DNA from: Arenicola marina
Lineage: Eukaryota > Annelida > Polychaeta > Arenicolidae
Direction: 5' to 3'
Assembly: GCA_964019135.1 (NCBI GenBank)
Contig: OZ025249.1
Span: 36,097,759-36,161,758, forward strand
Length of the DNA stretch: 64,000 nucleotides
The first letter of the stretch is position 1. Each line of letters starts with the position of its first letter. Under the pieces are notes generated by a model. That model ran no database searches. It was not told the origin of the DNA and was given only the letters and a program-made list of their open reading frames with translations. This document shows positions 36,695 to 47,337 of the stretch, one piece after another. A program made the translations under genes and the position numbers.

Positions 36695-38803
36695 TTTAAG
36701 GGCCAGTAGAAGTGGCATTGTGAGCCTGCAAAGTTTCAAGTGTCGAAATATTGTTTGCACTCTATTAGTGCCATTCATAAGCATAAGCTAATAATTATTA
36801 TACCATTACAGTCTATGCACCCAAAAGAGCTACATAAGCTATGGCTATGAAATAGGGGACATATTTTTGTGAAATTGTGTATCATTCAAAAATATTTCAT
36901 TTCAGGCAGTGCCGACAGAAAGCGGCCAGTGGAAAACGTGCTAAACCTCATCTAAATGAAAATAGACGCAATGGTTTTGTGCCAACGAGGCTTATTTTGT
37001 TAATTCAACTTAAATTGGATTCTTAACTAAGACTTGAAGTTACCTTGTCGTCCCAAGTTTTTGTAAAGTCGGTCGTCATTTTTCACTTCTGGTTCGCAGA
37101 AAAGTAGTCCGTTTTATTGCACATTAACCCTTTATTTTCCAGCCATATACCATTGACGCATTGGGTACGATGTTGAAGATATTGGGGCTGTCCGTTCCTT
37201 AAAAAATTATATTTGGCACATACATATCTGTACAATAAAATTAATCAAAGCCAAGAAAACTTACACCATTCCGCTTTGCGCAATGAAGTCACCGCCTTCG
37301 AAAAACTAAAAAAAAATGGCCTGCGACAGCAAACACCATGAATATTGAAATGTGTCTGTTAATCGATAGTAGATAATGGTAGTAAATGCTGGCTTACGAT
37401 AAGGAAAATATAAATTCATTTACACAAGGCCTTGGGCAATAATGAGTGTCTTGGCAGACAAATCCGGCTCCGGAAAAGCAATCTTAAAAATATATCCTCG
37501 TGTGATATCTATGTCATATATGATTCCATGCAAATATCGTATTATGGTTGGAGCATGTACTCGCCATGAAATAGAAAAAAAATAACCTAATATTATCGGG
37601 ATATTTTTCAACTGAATTTTTAGAGTGAAGCTGTACGTGTGGCTTGTGGCACACACAGACAGACATAAATTACAGTTCGATCAGTGATTTCTTCGTCTCC
37701 AGCCATTAAGCATGCTGGTTATCAGTCAAGGAGAGTACGGAGAGTTCACGCTGGGGCTGCATATTGTTACACTGAGACACTAAAATTTGCCAGATAACTG
37801 AAATGTTAAATGCATTTCAAAAACCAACTGTTCGCCGTTGAGATTGAAATCCTTGCAAGTGACTTCAGTAGCAAAAGGATTAATATTGTGTGTAGTGCAC
37901 TGTGGCATGTCACGCGCTGGCATGTAAACAATCACCAGCGACCTCGTTGTTGGAAATATGACTTGACAGCAATCAGAAACATGATCGAATGATTTCTTAA
38001 CTCCATTATTTTTGTTTATTAAGTTACTAAAGTATCCTTGTCTGATTTAGCTGAAATGTATACCGATTTCTTGAGAAAGCTGCAAAACTAAAGCACGTGC
38101 GGTAACCGAATAACATACTTTGGGTGTCGACGTCTTACTGAAAACATAGTTCCTGAAGTTTCCGAAGCTTTTCCGAAGAAATATGGGCAATTTATGTCAA
38201 TTCAGTTATGAAATATGGATACATGTTTTGATTATATTCAGTTCTAGTGTATATCAGCTAGAGACTGGCGGATTATAGACTGGTGAACAAATGCGTGGTA
38301 ATATGAGACTACGTGCGAAGTGTTCACGAAAAAAAGCGGGGAAGAAGACCCACAATATATTGGAAAATCCCAGGTAATGTGATGTGATCACTCTGATAAA
38401 GCTCAATAACTGGTAGATATGATGTTTTAGAACATGCTTGTCAAGTATAAACGTAATCCGACAACATATGGCGTGTGTTAATCCATTCTAAAATTAAGCT
38501 TTGCTTAAATGCTTCTATTATCGCCTTCGGTCAAAAATGGCGACTGCCAAGGGACACATGTTTACAGAAAATCATCTGTCAGTCAGTAATATGGCTTTAG
38601 TAATGTTAAATTATTCTCGTTGGTTTTACTTCGGACGATTGGGGAGACAATTAACTTAGTTTTAAGAGATATTGCTGTGGTTCTTAGGATAAATATCAAT
38701 AAATAGGAAAAGGTGAGTGGTTAGAGCAAAGGCATGACCGGGACTTCATTCATAAGTTATCTGTGGACATTGTAGCAGAATATTTTAACAATTAAATAGA
38801 GGT
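36695..38803. other. intron-like or intergenic stretch between THAP pieces
   Basis: Nothing recognisable is coded here. An AGAAGACCCA phrase with an upstream A-run (about 38325-38355) resembles one at 7620-7655, possibly a dispersed short repeat. Confidence 0.35.
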
Positions 38804-39010
38804 ATGACAGGTAAAAGAAAATTTTCACAAAAATACTCTGGTGTCAATAAACCGGTTCTACTGGCCCTTAAAACCACCAAACATTCAAGAGTGTGTTCCG
38901 ACCACTATGAGAACAATTGCTTTGAGTCGACCCGGCTGCTAGCTTCACGCACCACTCCTACCTCCACCCCTCCCCACTACCCCGATAGACCGCCACCCCA
39001 CCCACCCTAA
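38804..39010 (+). pseudogene. THAP domain, C-terminal half (probable exon remnant)
   Basis: The phrase KHSRVCSDHYENNCFES (from 38879) is the hallmark second half of a THAP domain, containing the C-x2-H zinc ligands. The reading then runs into proline-rich low-complexity sequence. Its partner half would be at 36592-36688 on the same strand, 2.2 kb upstream. No downstream exons are recognised. Confidence 0.6.
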
Positions 39011-39106
39011 CCCATACGGCCGTTCTGTAGTCCTCTCCATACACTCTTCAGTGATGGGGGGTGAGGGGTGGGGGGGGGGGTTCCACAACATATAGTTTGG
39101 TATATA

Positions 39107-39201
39107 CATATGTGTCGCTCAAATGACCCCTTTTTTTGACTCTTTTCTCTCAATCCCCGGAGCAGAAAGCTCCAATTTCTCTCGATATGGCCATCTGAGA
39201 C
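39107..39201. repeat. 95-bp dispersed repeat, copy 1
   Basis: ATATGTGTCGCTCAAATGAC through CTCGATATGGCCATCTGAGAC matches 45232-45327 in the same orientation (roughly 85% by eye). On minus it reads SDGHIERNW and LLRGLREK in both copies. The two copies lie just outside the two LTRs of element A. Confidence 0.75.
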
Positions 39202-39218
39202 ATATAGTTTGGAATATA

Positions 39219-39972
39219 TGTTAGGAAATGGTGTAAGAACAGGTGTATGCATGTGAGTGATCCGGCGAGTGGATGGGTGAGTGAATACTGTGGGCTGAGC
39301 GAGTAACTACGGGATGAGTGAATGATGGTGATTTTGTGAGTATTCCGAGGGAGTGGTGAGTCACACGTGACATTGGATAGGAGCTTTTGGGGAGACGCAT
39401 GGGGAGTGGTCTCTGGTATAAATAACAGAGCCCACAGAACACAGACACGACACAAGACTCAGGACCAGCACCAGCACCAGCACCAGCACCAGCACCAGCA
39501 CCAGCACCAGCACCAGGAGGAGATGGACGGCGGAGGACATAGCTGGTGACAGCGGGGTCAGGGCCGATCTCCGGGCTGTAGGTGTTGAAGCGTGGCTGCG
39601 TGGTTGGAGTGGTTGTGGGCGTTGTCGTGGTGGCTGGAGACAGGCCTTAGGAGCCTAGTTTGCGGGCTGGTAAGCGTGGACACGTGGCGGAGCCTGATCT
39701 GCGGGCTGGTAAGCGTGGACACGTGGCGGAGCCTGATCAGCGGGGCTGGCGTGCGTCGTGGGAGCATCCGTGCGTCGTGGGAGCATCCGTGCGTCGTGGG
39801 AGCATCCGTGCGTCGTGGGAGCATCAGTGCGTCGTGGGAGCATCAGTGCGTCGTGGGAGCATCAGTGCGTCGTGGGAGCATCAGGAGCGACGAGGGAGCA
39901 TTATAAGAGTTCACTGTGAGAGGACATTTGGAGGTGACTATGAACTGACTTGTTTATTGCATTGCTTACGCA
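39219..39972 (+). repeat. 5' LTR of element A
   Basis: 754 bp, TG...CA ends. It has a TATA-like TATAAATA at 39417-39424, a CACCAG hexamer array at 39463-39516 and about seven copies of a 19-bp unit (GTGCGTCGTGGGAGCATCC) at 39751-39885. The hexamer and 19-bp arrays are longer than in the 3' LTR. Confidence 0.88.
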
Positions 39973-40316
39973 CAGCAGACACTTTGTGACAAATAGACTA
40001 AATCACAGACAATGAAGGGCTGTTGCCATGGCGCGCGTGGCTGGTGCAAATATAGCTCAGAGCACGTTCGGCGCCATGGCAACGACGTCATTTTATGACG
40101 TGTGCTTTAGTATGTTTACGAAACTGCGTTTCGTGCCAATGGAGTGTCAGCACGGAGAAATATTGTTTGTGTCTTAAAAAAGGATAACCTCGCAGTACGC
40201 ACGTAAGTTTGGTATCATTCAAATTGCACAGGGTTGCTTTGTCAGGTCAGTGATTTTTAGAGCGATCGCGCCAAGTTCGCGGAAAATATAGGCCGAAACG
40301 TGAGTCTACGGCATTT

Positions 40317-41930
40317 ATGACTGACTTTAGTGCACGTCGTTCTGACAGGGATAGCTCACAAAGGGGCAATCAGCAACTCGTTAAACAGCCTAGCAGGAGC
40401 GATCCTTATCCGAGTGACAGCAGAGTGTGCTATCATTGTTCCCAACGCGGTTACTTTAGACGAGATTGTCCTAGGCTGAAGAACAATCGGTCTGGTCCAG
40501 TCGCGCTGGTAACTACTCAACGCAGTGAGTTCCGACCAGAGGAGTTGAGCTGCGACCCGTTGAGTCATAAAACTGTTGACAAAAGCGTGTCGGCACAGAC
40601 TAATTGTGATATCTCTGCAAAATTTGCTCGGTTTACTGAAGCAGCCGAGATATCCTCGTGTGAGCATGTAGAGAGCCCAGTTCAGGTCAAGGTATTCAGA
40701 GATACAGGTGCGGCCTGTTCATTGCTCTTGGAAGGAAGGGTGCCAGATAAACTGTTGAGTCAAACCAACGAGAAGGTGTTGATACGAGGTGTCACTGGGG
40801 AGTGGACTTCGGTCCCATTAGTGAGTGTGCACTTGAAATGCAGTCACCATGTGGGTATGGCTAAAGTGGGATTGGTGCCAAACATTCCTATTAATGGTAT
40901 AGACTTCCTGTTAGGAAATGATTTGGCGGGTGATCGTGTAATTGTGACACCGATTGTCATTGATTACCCAAAAGAGGAGCCTGGGACTGAGGACATTGGG
41001 TGCCGGTTTCCTGGTGTTTTCCCAGGTTGTGTGACTACAAGGGCGGCTGAGCGCGAGGCCCAAGAGGCTCTGTTAACAGGTCAAAAGCAGTTAGAGCATT
41101 CAGGACAGGAGGATCCGTTAGCTTTGAGCGGTACCTTCTTTGTAAATATAGATCAGGATGTCAAGGTGGAAAATGAGAGCATGACTTGGAGAGGGGCGAA
41201 TCTTGCTAAGTGTCGGAGTGAGGATGAGACATTGAAGCATTTGATGGGAATCGCTGTGGGTGAGAATGAGGCTGAGCAGCAATCCAGTTGTTTTCTCTTT
41301 CGAAAAGATATACTTATGCGGAAATGGCGACCGCTTGATGTTCCTGTTGATGAAGATTGCCACGTGAAATTTCAAATCGTAGTGCCTAGGGCGTGTAGAC
41401 AAGAAATTATTTCCCTGGCGCACGAAGGTCCGCTTGGAAGTCTTCTAGGGGTCAAGAAAACCAAGGCACGCATATCACAGGATTTCTACTGGCCTGGCTT
41501 ACATAAGGATGTCAGTCAATTTTGTTCTACTTGCGATGTCTGTCAGAGAATCGGTAAATCCAGTCAGTCGATCCCGATAGCCCCGTTGCATCCTATTCCG
41601 GTAATTGTTGAGCCATTTGCTAGGGCACTGATAGATGTGGTGGGTCCTCTTCCTAGGAGCAAGAAAGGTTTTCAATTCTTGCTCACGATAATGGATGCAG
41701 CTGCAAGGTTCACTGAGGCTATTCCCCTCAGAGAAATTTCAGCCAAAACTGTCGCACGGGCATTAATTTCGTTCTTCAGCAAATTTGGTTTGCTAAAGGA
41801 AATTCAGAGTGATCGGGGATCGAACTTTATGTCCTCATTGTTCAAAGCTCTCACCAAGAAGTTGGGTATTAGTCACTTGAAATCTTCAGCTTATCATCCC
41901 GATCCGTGGACCACTTCAACTTGTCAGAGA
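40317..41930 (+). pseudogene. element A gag end, protease and integrase region
   Basis: Fossil coding region. Parts in order: a zinc-knuckle-like motif near residue 40, a retropepsin-like domain around VFRDTGAACSLL (residue about 130), an integrase zinc finger (HEGPLGSLLG...CDVCQRIGK, residues about 370-420), and the integrase core with LIDVVGPLP and IQSDRGSNF. Most of gag is not recognised. The element is broken. Confidence 0.82.
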
Positions 41931-41969
41931 AAGTTGGCTTGGGGAAGTGAGTTCACAAAAACCGCCAAC

Positions 41970-42408
41970 GTATGTATCGGAGTTCAAAGAGAAACTGAAG
42001 CAGGCTAAGTTTTTCGCGAGTGAGAATTTAAAGCAAGCTCAGGGAGTGATAAAAACTCACTTTGATCCGACTGGAGTAGGAGGAGTGTTATTGCAGGAAG
42101 ATTCTGATGGTCTTGAATTACCAGTGGCTTACTTCTCACGGAAACTAAATCCGGCTCAATTCAATTAATCCACAATTGAAAAAGAATCGTTAGCATTGTT
42201 GTTGACTTTGCAACACTTTGAATTGTATCTGAGCAATCGGCCAACAGTGGTGTATAGTGACCATAAGCCGTTGGTCTTTTTATCCAAGTTGAAGAATGCA
42301 AACAGGCGCTTAGTGCGGTGGGCGTTATATCTGCAGCAATATGATGTAGATATCAAACATATTGCAGGTAAATTGAATGTTTTCGCGGATGCTTTGTCTA
42401 GATTGTAA
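41970..42408 (+). pseudogene. element A RNase H region
   Basis: Fossil coding region with the RNase H signature of gypsy elements: PTGVGGVLLQ, YFSRKLNPAQ, VVYSDHKPLVFL and a C-terminal HIAGKLNVFADALSRL. It lies downstream of the integrase rather than upstream, giving the unusual order. Broken. Confidence 0.82.
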
Positions 42409-42971
42409 ACGTAGTGGTTCGTCAAGTGATCCATGACTTATGGCGTATGTATGAACTTGTGTTTGATCTCGATGTGTAAAGTTTTGGGCTCGATCTTACG
42501 ACAGGCCACTTCATCACTCAAGGGCTCTCACTAAAGTGGCAGTAGTGACCACACTATCCGGACTGAATTCTTTGTGTTCGGAAAAAAACTGTCGAGATCT
42601 GTGCAATTTTACTTGTATTTCGACCAAATGTTACCACAAGTGTAACCACCAACCTTTTCACTACACATCTATTGCGTCTTTGCGTGAAATTATAGACATT
42701 TTCAAACACACGTATGCCTCCAGTTCGCCTTTGCGGCCATGACTGTTCTCGCACTCTCCCGGCAGAGGGTGCTGTTCCCCGAATATGTCTGGTCAAGATG
42801 GTTATTTTTGTATGCCCAATAACGCTTCAAGTCAGTAACCACTAAATACATATATAAATATACACGTGACAAATAGAATATTTTTAAATAAATGATCTAT
42901 TCAATGAATCCAGTGGTCACATGTTGTCCACTATTTTCGTCCACGTGGCTTTATTGTAAACATGGTCAGCC

Positions 42972-43631
42972 ATGGGTCGGTGTCGCGTTATATTCAAGTG
43001 CGAGCGTTGTAAAGAGCCGTTTACAAAGACTAAGTATAAGGACTCGTACGACCGAAAACGATTACGGAAGGTCTTTTCACCAAGCCAGTTGGAGAAGTAT
43101 AATTTTTCGCAACCAGACGGTTTTATCTGTCGCACGTGTTTTAGAGCTGTTCGCGGCGGTGCATCGCCTGTCTTTTTTTCTGTTTCCTCACCGGCGGAAA
43201 CTAAAGTGAAACTTATAATTGAACCTGCTTTGCCTTGCTCTCCTGTCGTGCCTCATCACATTCAGTCTCCCCCTGCGACCCCTCCTCGCTTTACCTTACG
43301 AAAGCGATTTGGATCTCCCCTGCAGAAAACCCCGAAACGAAGCAACTTGCAGGCTACCCCGAGTCGACATTTTTCTGACTTATATGCCAACGCAGTTCAC
43401 TCATCGGCAGACAAGGACAGGGCTACTCTACTATTACGTTCGTCAAGGTATAACACTTTATTTCGCACCCTTTTGCGGCAAAGCAAGGCCGCCAAGAAGG
43501 CATTTATACAAGTGCACAACAAATTAATCCGCAAGGAGTTCGGCTCTCTTAAGTTTAAGGGAGCAGTTTGTTACAATGACACCCCCACGCATGTGATCTA
43601 CCTCTCAGCCACCAACAAATTTGTAAAGTAA
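42972..43631 (+). CDS. unrecognised zinc-ribbon protein, 219 residues
   Basis: Intact ORF from ATG at 42972. The N-terminus has two cysteine pairs, C10-x2-C13 and C53-x2-C56 (FKCERCKEPF; GFICRTCFRAV), a likely treble-clef or ribbon zinc site. It is followed by a proline/serine/threonine-rich basic middle (residues 80-130) and a basic helical stretch RYNTLFRTLLRQSKAAKKAF and NKLIRKEF (about 150-190). I do not recognise the family. It may be the first exon of a longer protein. It lies convergent to a RecQ-like exon, and both sit within LTR element A. DNA binding is a reasonable guess from the layout, no more. Confidence 0.55.
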   Translation: MGRCRVIFKCERCKEPFTKTKYKDSYDRKRLRKVFSPSQLEKYNFSQPDGFICRTCFRAVRGGASPVFFSVSSPAETKVKLIIEPALPCSPVVPHHIQSPPATPPRFTLRKRFGSPLQKTPKRSNLQATPSRHFSDLYANAVHSSADKDRATLLLRSSRYNTLFRTLLRQSKAAKKAFIQVHNKLIRKEFGSLKFKGAVCYNDTPTHVIYLSATNKFVK

Positions 43632-43827
43632 ATGTACTTCACCTGGTTAGATATGGAGAACTTAAAACAGGTATTGGACAAGTCCGAAAGGCAACAAAAA
43701 GGGTTGAACCGTACACAAATTGGGATCATCACTAGGATACTACAGCCTGCATTACGGCCGGGGAGAGCATCACGAAAAAAACGGGGCACCGAAATGTCGC
43801 GACCCCACCCAAACCATGCGGTTTTAC

Positions 43828-44001
43828 CTTATTAATCACAAGAGGGGGAAGAACGGCAATATCGCTCTTGCCAAATCCAGTGGGAAGCACCACTAGGGTG
43901 TGGAGTCCTTCGCAAAGGGCTGATATAGCACTCAGCTGCTCTTTCTTTGGCCGATAAACACGACCGAGGTCGACCAAAACGTCATTTACAGCCTTCTTCA
44001 T
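43828..44001 (-). pseudogene. RecQ-like helicase, first exon only
   Basis: Minus-strand reading from ATG at 44001: MKKAVNDVLVDLG, then RPKKEQLSAISALCEG (Q-motif-like) and LVVLPTGFGKSDI, the Walker A motif of RecQ-type helicases. The exon ends at AATAAG followed by GTAAAA, a good splice donor. No later helicase motifs (DEAH, motifs II-VI) are seen in the rest of the insert, so this is a fragment. Multi-copy RecQ-like fragments of this type are common in marine invertebrate genomes. Confidence 0.68.
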
Positions 44002-44404
44002 TGCATGCAAAAAAGTTTCACTTTCGAAAATGGGCCTTACGAAAATGACTACGTTTACCCCGCGTTGCTAACTTCCGGTTTATTTCCCAACAGTCATGGC
44101 GCCTTCAATTCAAAACAAGCAAAGTGCTCTCGCTAAAAATCTCGAATCTTCCTCCCAGCCAAGTTCGATTACTTACAGCTGAACATTTTTCCACAATAGA
44201 AAGGTTAGTAGTTACGGAGGTTTGTCATTTGAAGAATAATATGTGGAAATACATGTTGTATTTTTTCCGAACTCTCACAATAACAGCTTGGCAGCAAGCT
44301 GCCTCCTCTGGCCTTTAGGCCAGCTCTGGTAAGGCTCGATCGTAAGGTATTCAGTTTCGCTGTGAAAATAATCGCCGATTATTTTTGTTTTAATGGGGAG
44401 GGAT

Positions 44405-45053
44405 TGTTAGGAAATGGAGTAAGAACAGGTGTATGCATGTGAGTGATCCGGCGAGTGGATGGGTGAGTGAATACTGTGGGCTGAGCGAGTAACTACGGGA
44501 TGAGTGAATGATGGTGATTTTGTGAGTATTCTGAGGGAGTGGTGAGTCACACGTGACATTGGATAGGAGCTTTTGGGGAGACGCATGGGGAGTGATCTCT
44601 GGTATAAATAACAGAGCCCACAGGACACAGACACGACACAAGACTCAGGACCAGCACCAGGAGAAGGACGGCAGAGGACATAGCTGGTGACAGCGGGGTC
44701 AGGGCCGATCTCCGGGCTGTAGGTGTTGAAGCGTGGCTGCGTGGTTGGAGTGGTTGTGGGCGTCGTCGTGGTGGCTGGAGACAGGCCTTTGGAGCCTAGT
44801 TTGCGGGCTGGTAAGCGTGGACACGTGGCGGAGCCTGATCTGCGGGCTGGTAGGCGTGGACACGTGGCGGAGCCTGATCAGCGGGGGTGGCGTGCGTCGT
44901 GGGAGCATCCGTGCGTCGTGGGAGCATCAGTGCATCGTGGGAGCATCAGTGCGTCGTGGGAGCATCAGAGCGTCGTGGAAGCATCAGGAGTTCACTGTGA
45001 GAGGAAATTTGTAGGTGACTATGAACTGACTTGTTTGTTGCATTGCTTACGCA
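44405..45053 (+). repeat. 3' LTR of element A
   Basis: 649 bp, same ends as the 5' LTR, preceded by the purine tract AATGGGGAGGGAT. It is shorter because the CACCAG and 19-bp arrays have fewer copies. Confidence 0.88.
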
Positions 45054-45231
45054 CTAAATGTATGAATTTGTATTGGTAGGGGGGAGGTAAGGATTTATAG
45101 TGTGATATAAACTGTGACAATCTTTACCATGTTTTGTTAAATCATTTCCGCCGATACCATCTGCAGTCAACCATTTTGTTTTTTTAACACTTGTTATCGC
45201 CGTGGGATATTTGTCCCTAGCAAGTCGTAAC

Positions 45232-45327
45232 AATATGTGCCGCCCAAATGACCCCCTTTTCGGCCTCTTTTCTCTCAATCCCCGAAGCAGATATCTCCAA
45301 TTTCTCTCGATATGCCCATCTGAGACT
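45232..45327. repeat. 95-bp dispersed repeat, copy 2
   Basis: Matches 39107-39201 in the same orientation. It sits about 180 bp after the 3' LTR of element A. Confidence 0.75.
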
Positions 45328-45776
45328 GACTTTGTTTTCAAACTTGCAGTTCTTGACTATATAGTCTAAATGATACCGAAAGTGTTTAAAGAAATATTCT
45401 CCAGACACTTTGTCGTGAATGTCAGTGTCTATTTTATATGCCTATTTAACCAAAATGTTGTCAGTAACTATTTTACAAAAAAATTATCTCTCCAAAAGAT
45501 AAGGATCAAAAATAACATGGCGGCTGAGTGAGCTCGATGCGTTGTTTGCTCTGAACAATTTCCCTGATTACAGGTGTTTAAACAATGAGAGCGTAACAGA
45601 AAGTCACCAATAATGTTAATATAACCTCAAGGAATCTGAATTGGAAGAGACATTGGGCTAAAATCAAAACGCGGACGCTGGATATAAGTATTTACAGGAT
45701 ATTGGTCACAGTTTGGAAACCACTGCCAGTGGTCAACCATCGAGCCTAACATGTAGGCCAAACCAACTAAATCTTT

Positions 45777-46628
45777 ATGAGTGTGCGCTCTAGGTCGGAA
45801 GCTTTCTCATCCACATCTTCCACGGAAGATCTTTTGGAATACAAAAAGACCTGCCTCAGAGACTCAGGAACACAACAGGCCAGTATGACGACCCCGAATC
45901 TAGAAGACGTAATTGCCCGCTTTGAGCGAAAGCTCGATGATAAAATGGATGATATTGAAAAAACTATTAAGATGGAGGTGGCGACAATTAAAGACTGCCT
46001 TGGAACCCTAGAGGCAACACTTGGATGCAGAGTGTCAGCATTAGAAGAACAAAATGCTTCACTAAAAACCGAAATTAACAGTCTAAAAGAGGAAAAGGAC
46101 GACATGAAAGCACAGATGTCCTCGTTAGCCGAGGACGTCAAACATACCCGGAGAGAATCCATTGAAAATGCTCAATATTCAAGGAGAGAAAATATTAGGA
46201 TCTTCGGGCTACAGACACCACCGGCAGAAAACTGCTGCAAAGCAACTGTGCTGCAGTTCCTTCAGACAAAGTTAGCGTGCTCCATCAACGAGAGCAATAT
46301 CATCAAAGCTCATCCACTGCCCAGCAAAATTCCTATCAAACCTATCATCGTACGACTAGATTCAGAGGAAACCAAAGAAAACATTCTGAAAAGACGGCGA
46401 GTTCTCAAAGCCTCGGGAATATCGATCGGGGATAACCTTTGCGATGAACTTCACAAGCTGCTTAACCGTGTGAGAAGCGGCGATCACATCGTCCAGAGTT
46501 GGAGCTGGAGGGGTAAATGCTTCCTCAAGGACAAGCGCGGTACAGTAGCTCGCATCCGCTGGGGCGTAACAACAGATGAAGCACTGGCAAAAGCTTATCA
46601 ACGAATCGGACCTGACCAGACAGACTGA
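45777..46628 (+). CDS. LINE ORF1 protein (L1-type RNA-binding)
   Basis: 283 residues from ATG at 45777, intact. Residues about 40-125 form a long coiled coil (DDKMDDIEKTIKMEV, SALEEQNASLKTEINSLKEE), then QYSRRENIRIFGL opens the RRM-like domain (about 130-210), followed by a C-terminal domain with DNLCDELHKLLNRV and a basic stretch. ORF1 proteins of this type trimerise on the coiled coil and coat the element's RNA to make the ribonucleoprotein used for retrotransposition. It lies 0.7 kb upstream of ORF2 on the same strand. Confidence 0.85.
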   Translation: MSVRSRSEAFSSTSSTEDLLEYKKTCLRDSGTQQASMTTPNLEDVIARFERKLDDKMDDIEKTIKMEVATIKDCLGTLEATLGCRVSALEEQNASLKTEINSLKEEKDDMKAQMSSLAEDVKHTRRESIENAQYSRRENIRIFGLQTPPAENCCKATVLQFLQTKLACSINESNIIKAHPLPSKIPIKPIIVRLDSEETKENILKRRRVLKASGISIGDNLCDELHKLLNRVRSGDHIVQSWSWRGKCFLKDKRGTVARIRWGVTTDEALAKAYQRIGPDQTD

Positions 46629-47337
46629 CTGTTATTTCGGATATTTCGTTAGACTAATGATCGTCGTTTATCATGAACAAATTGATTTACGGAGCTATCC
46701 ATTTGCTAAATGTGTGAAGAGATTCATGTAGAAATGGTAAGAGCAAAAACGGTTCCGGTTAACCTTTAACATTTTCGTCTTCATCCTTTCGTGTTCGACT
46801 TTTGACGTACACGGTATGTATTATTGAAATATGTAAAAATTTGTGCTAGATTCTAGAAAGCAACTAGTCTTTTTTTTGGCCTAAGAAACACAAACAATTG
46901 TATGCTTGATCAACCCATGTGGCCAAATAAGGCCGCAATGACAGTTGTTGGAAGAGTCAAATTGACGATTTTTAAGGTAGTCGTTATTTCCTTGAGCGAT
47001 TCTCAGTAGGACTCATAGAGTTAACGTAGGGGTGTGTTAAGGGCAATGAATGCACACAAACGCTCACTCCACTTCAGGCGCTACTAGAAAAGCAATTAGT
47101 GACCAGCTCAACGATCGACTTTGGCAGTTCAACAATAATCGCCCACGGGGATGTGAACCTTGAATAGCGGGCTTGTCATGTCGCCTTACAACATACAAGC
47201 CTTAGTTGAACTACCCAATTTGATTGTGGAAAAGTGGTATAGGCTCACTACCAGCTATAAGAGGCATGCGAGTTATTCGGAAGGTGAAGGCAGTCATGGT
47301 TTACTGTCAGAGATTGCTACATTCTGTTTTAAATATA

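Larger units (their letters stand above)
42496..44332. mobile_element. candidate insertion inside element A (zinc-ribbon ORF plus RecQ-like exon)
   Basis: Sequence between the RNase H region and the purine tract is unlike an LTR element: it holds a zinc-ribbon ORF on plus and a RecQ-like exon on minus, convergent. A 9-bp direct repeat GGCTCGATC flanks the stretch (42487-42495 and 44333-44341), as a target duplication would. The inner ends share only TTAC and GGCC in inverted order. Boundaries and element type are tentative. Confidence 0.4.
39219..45053 (+). mobile_element. LTR element A: Ty3/gypsy-type, INT before RNaseH, broken
   Basis: Bounded by direct LTRs that start TGTTAGGAAATGG and end TTACGCA, with a purine tract (GGGGAGGGA) just before the 3' LTR. 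Recognised parts in order: gag-type zinc knuckle, aspartic protease (DTGA), integrase with H2C2 zinc finger and catalytic core, then RNase H. Integrase ahead of RNase H is the order of Gmr1-like gypsy elements, described from deuterostomes. LTRs differ by about 2-3% by eye outside variable tandem repeats, so the insertion is fairly young. It is broken, with several breaks, and carries a 1.8-kb insertion. No target duplication is obvious. Confidence 0.85.

Noticed and set aside
39150-39455. Minus-strand ORFs at the start of the element A 5' LTR, repeated at 44390-44641
   Set aside because: They repeat only because the LTR is repeated; the reading lies against the element's own strand.
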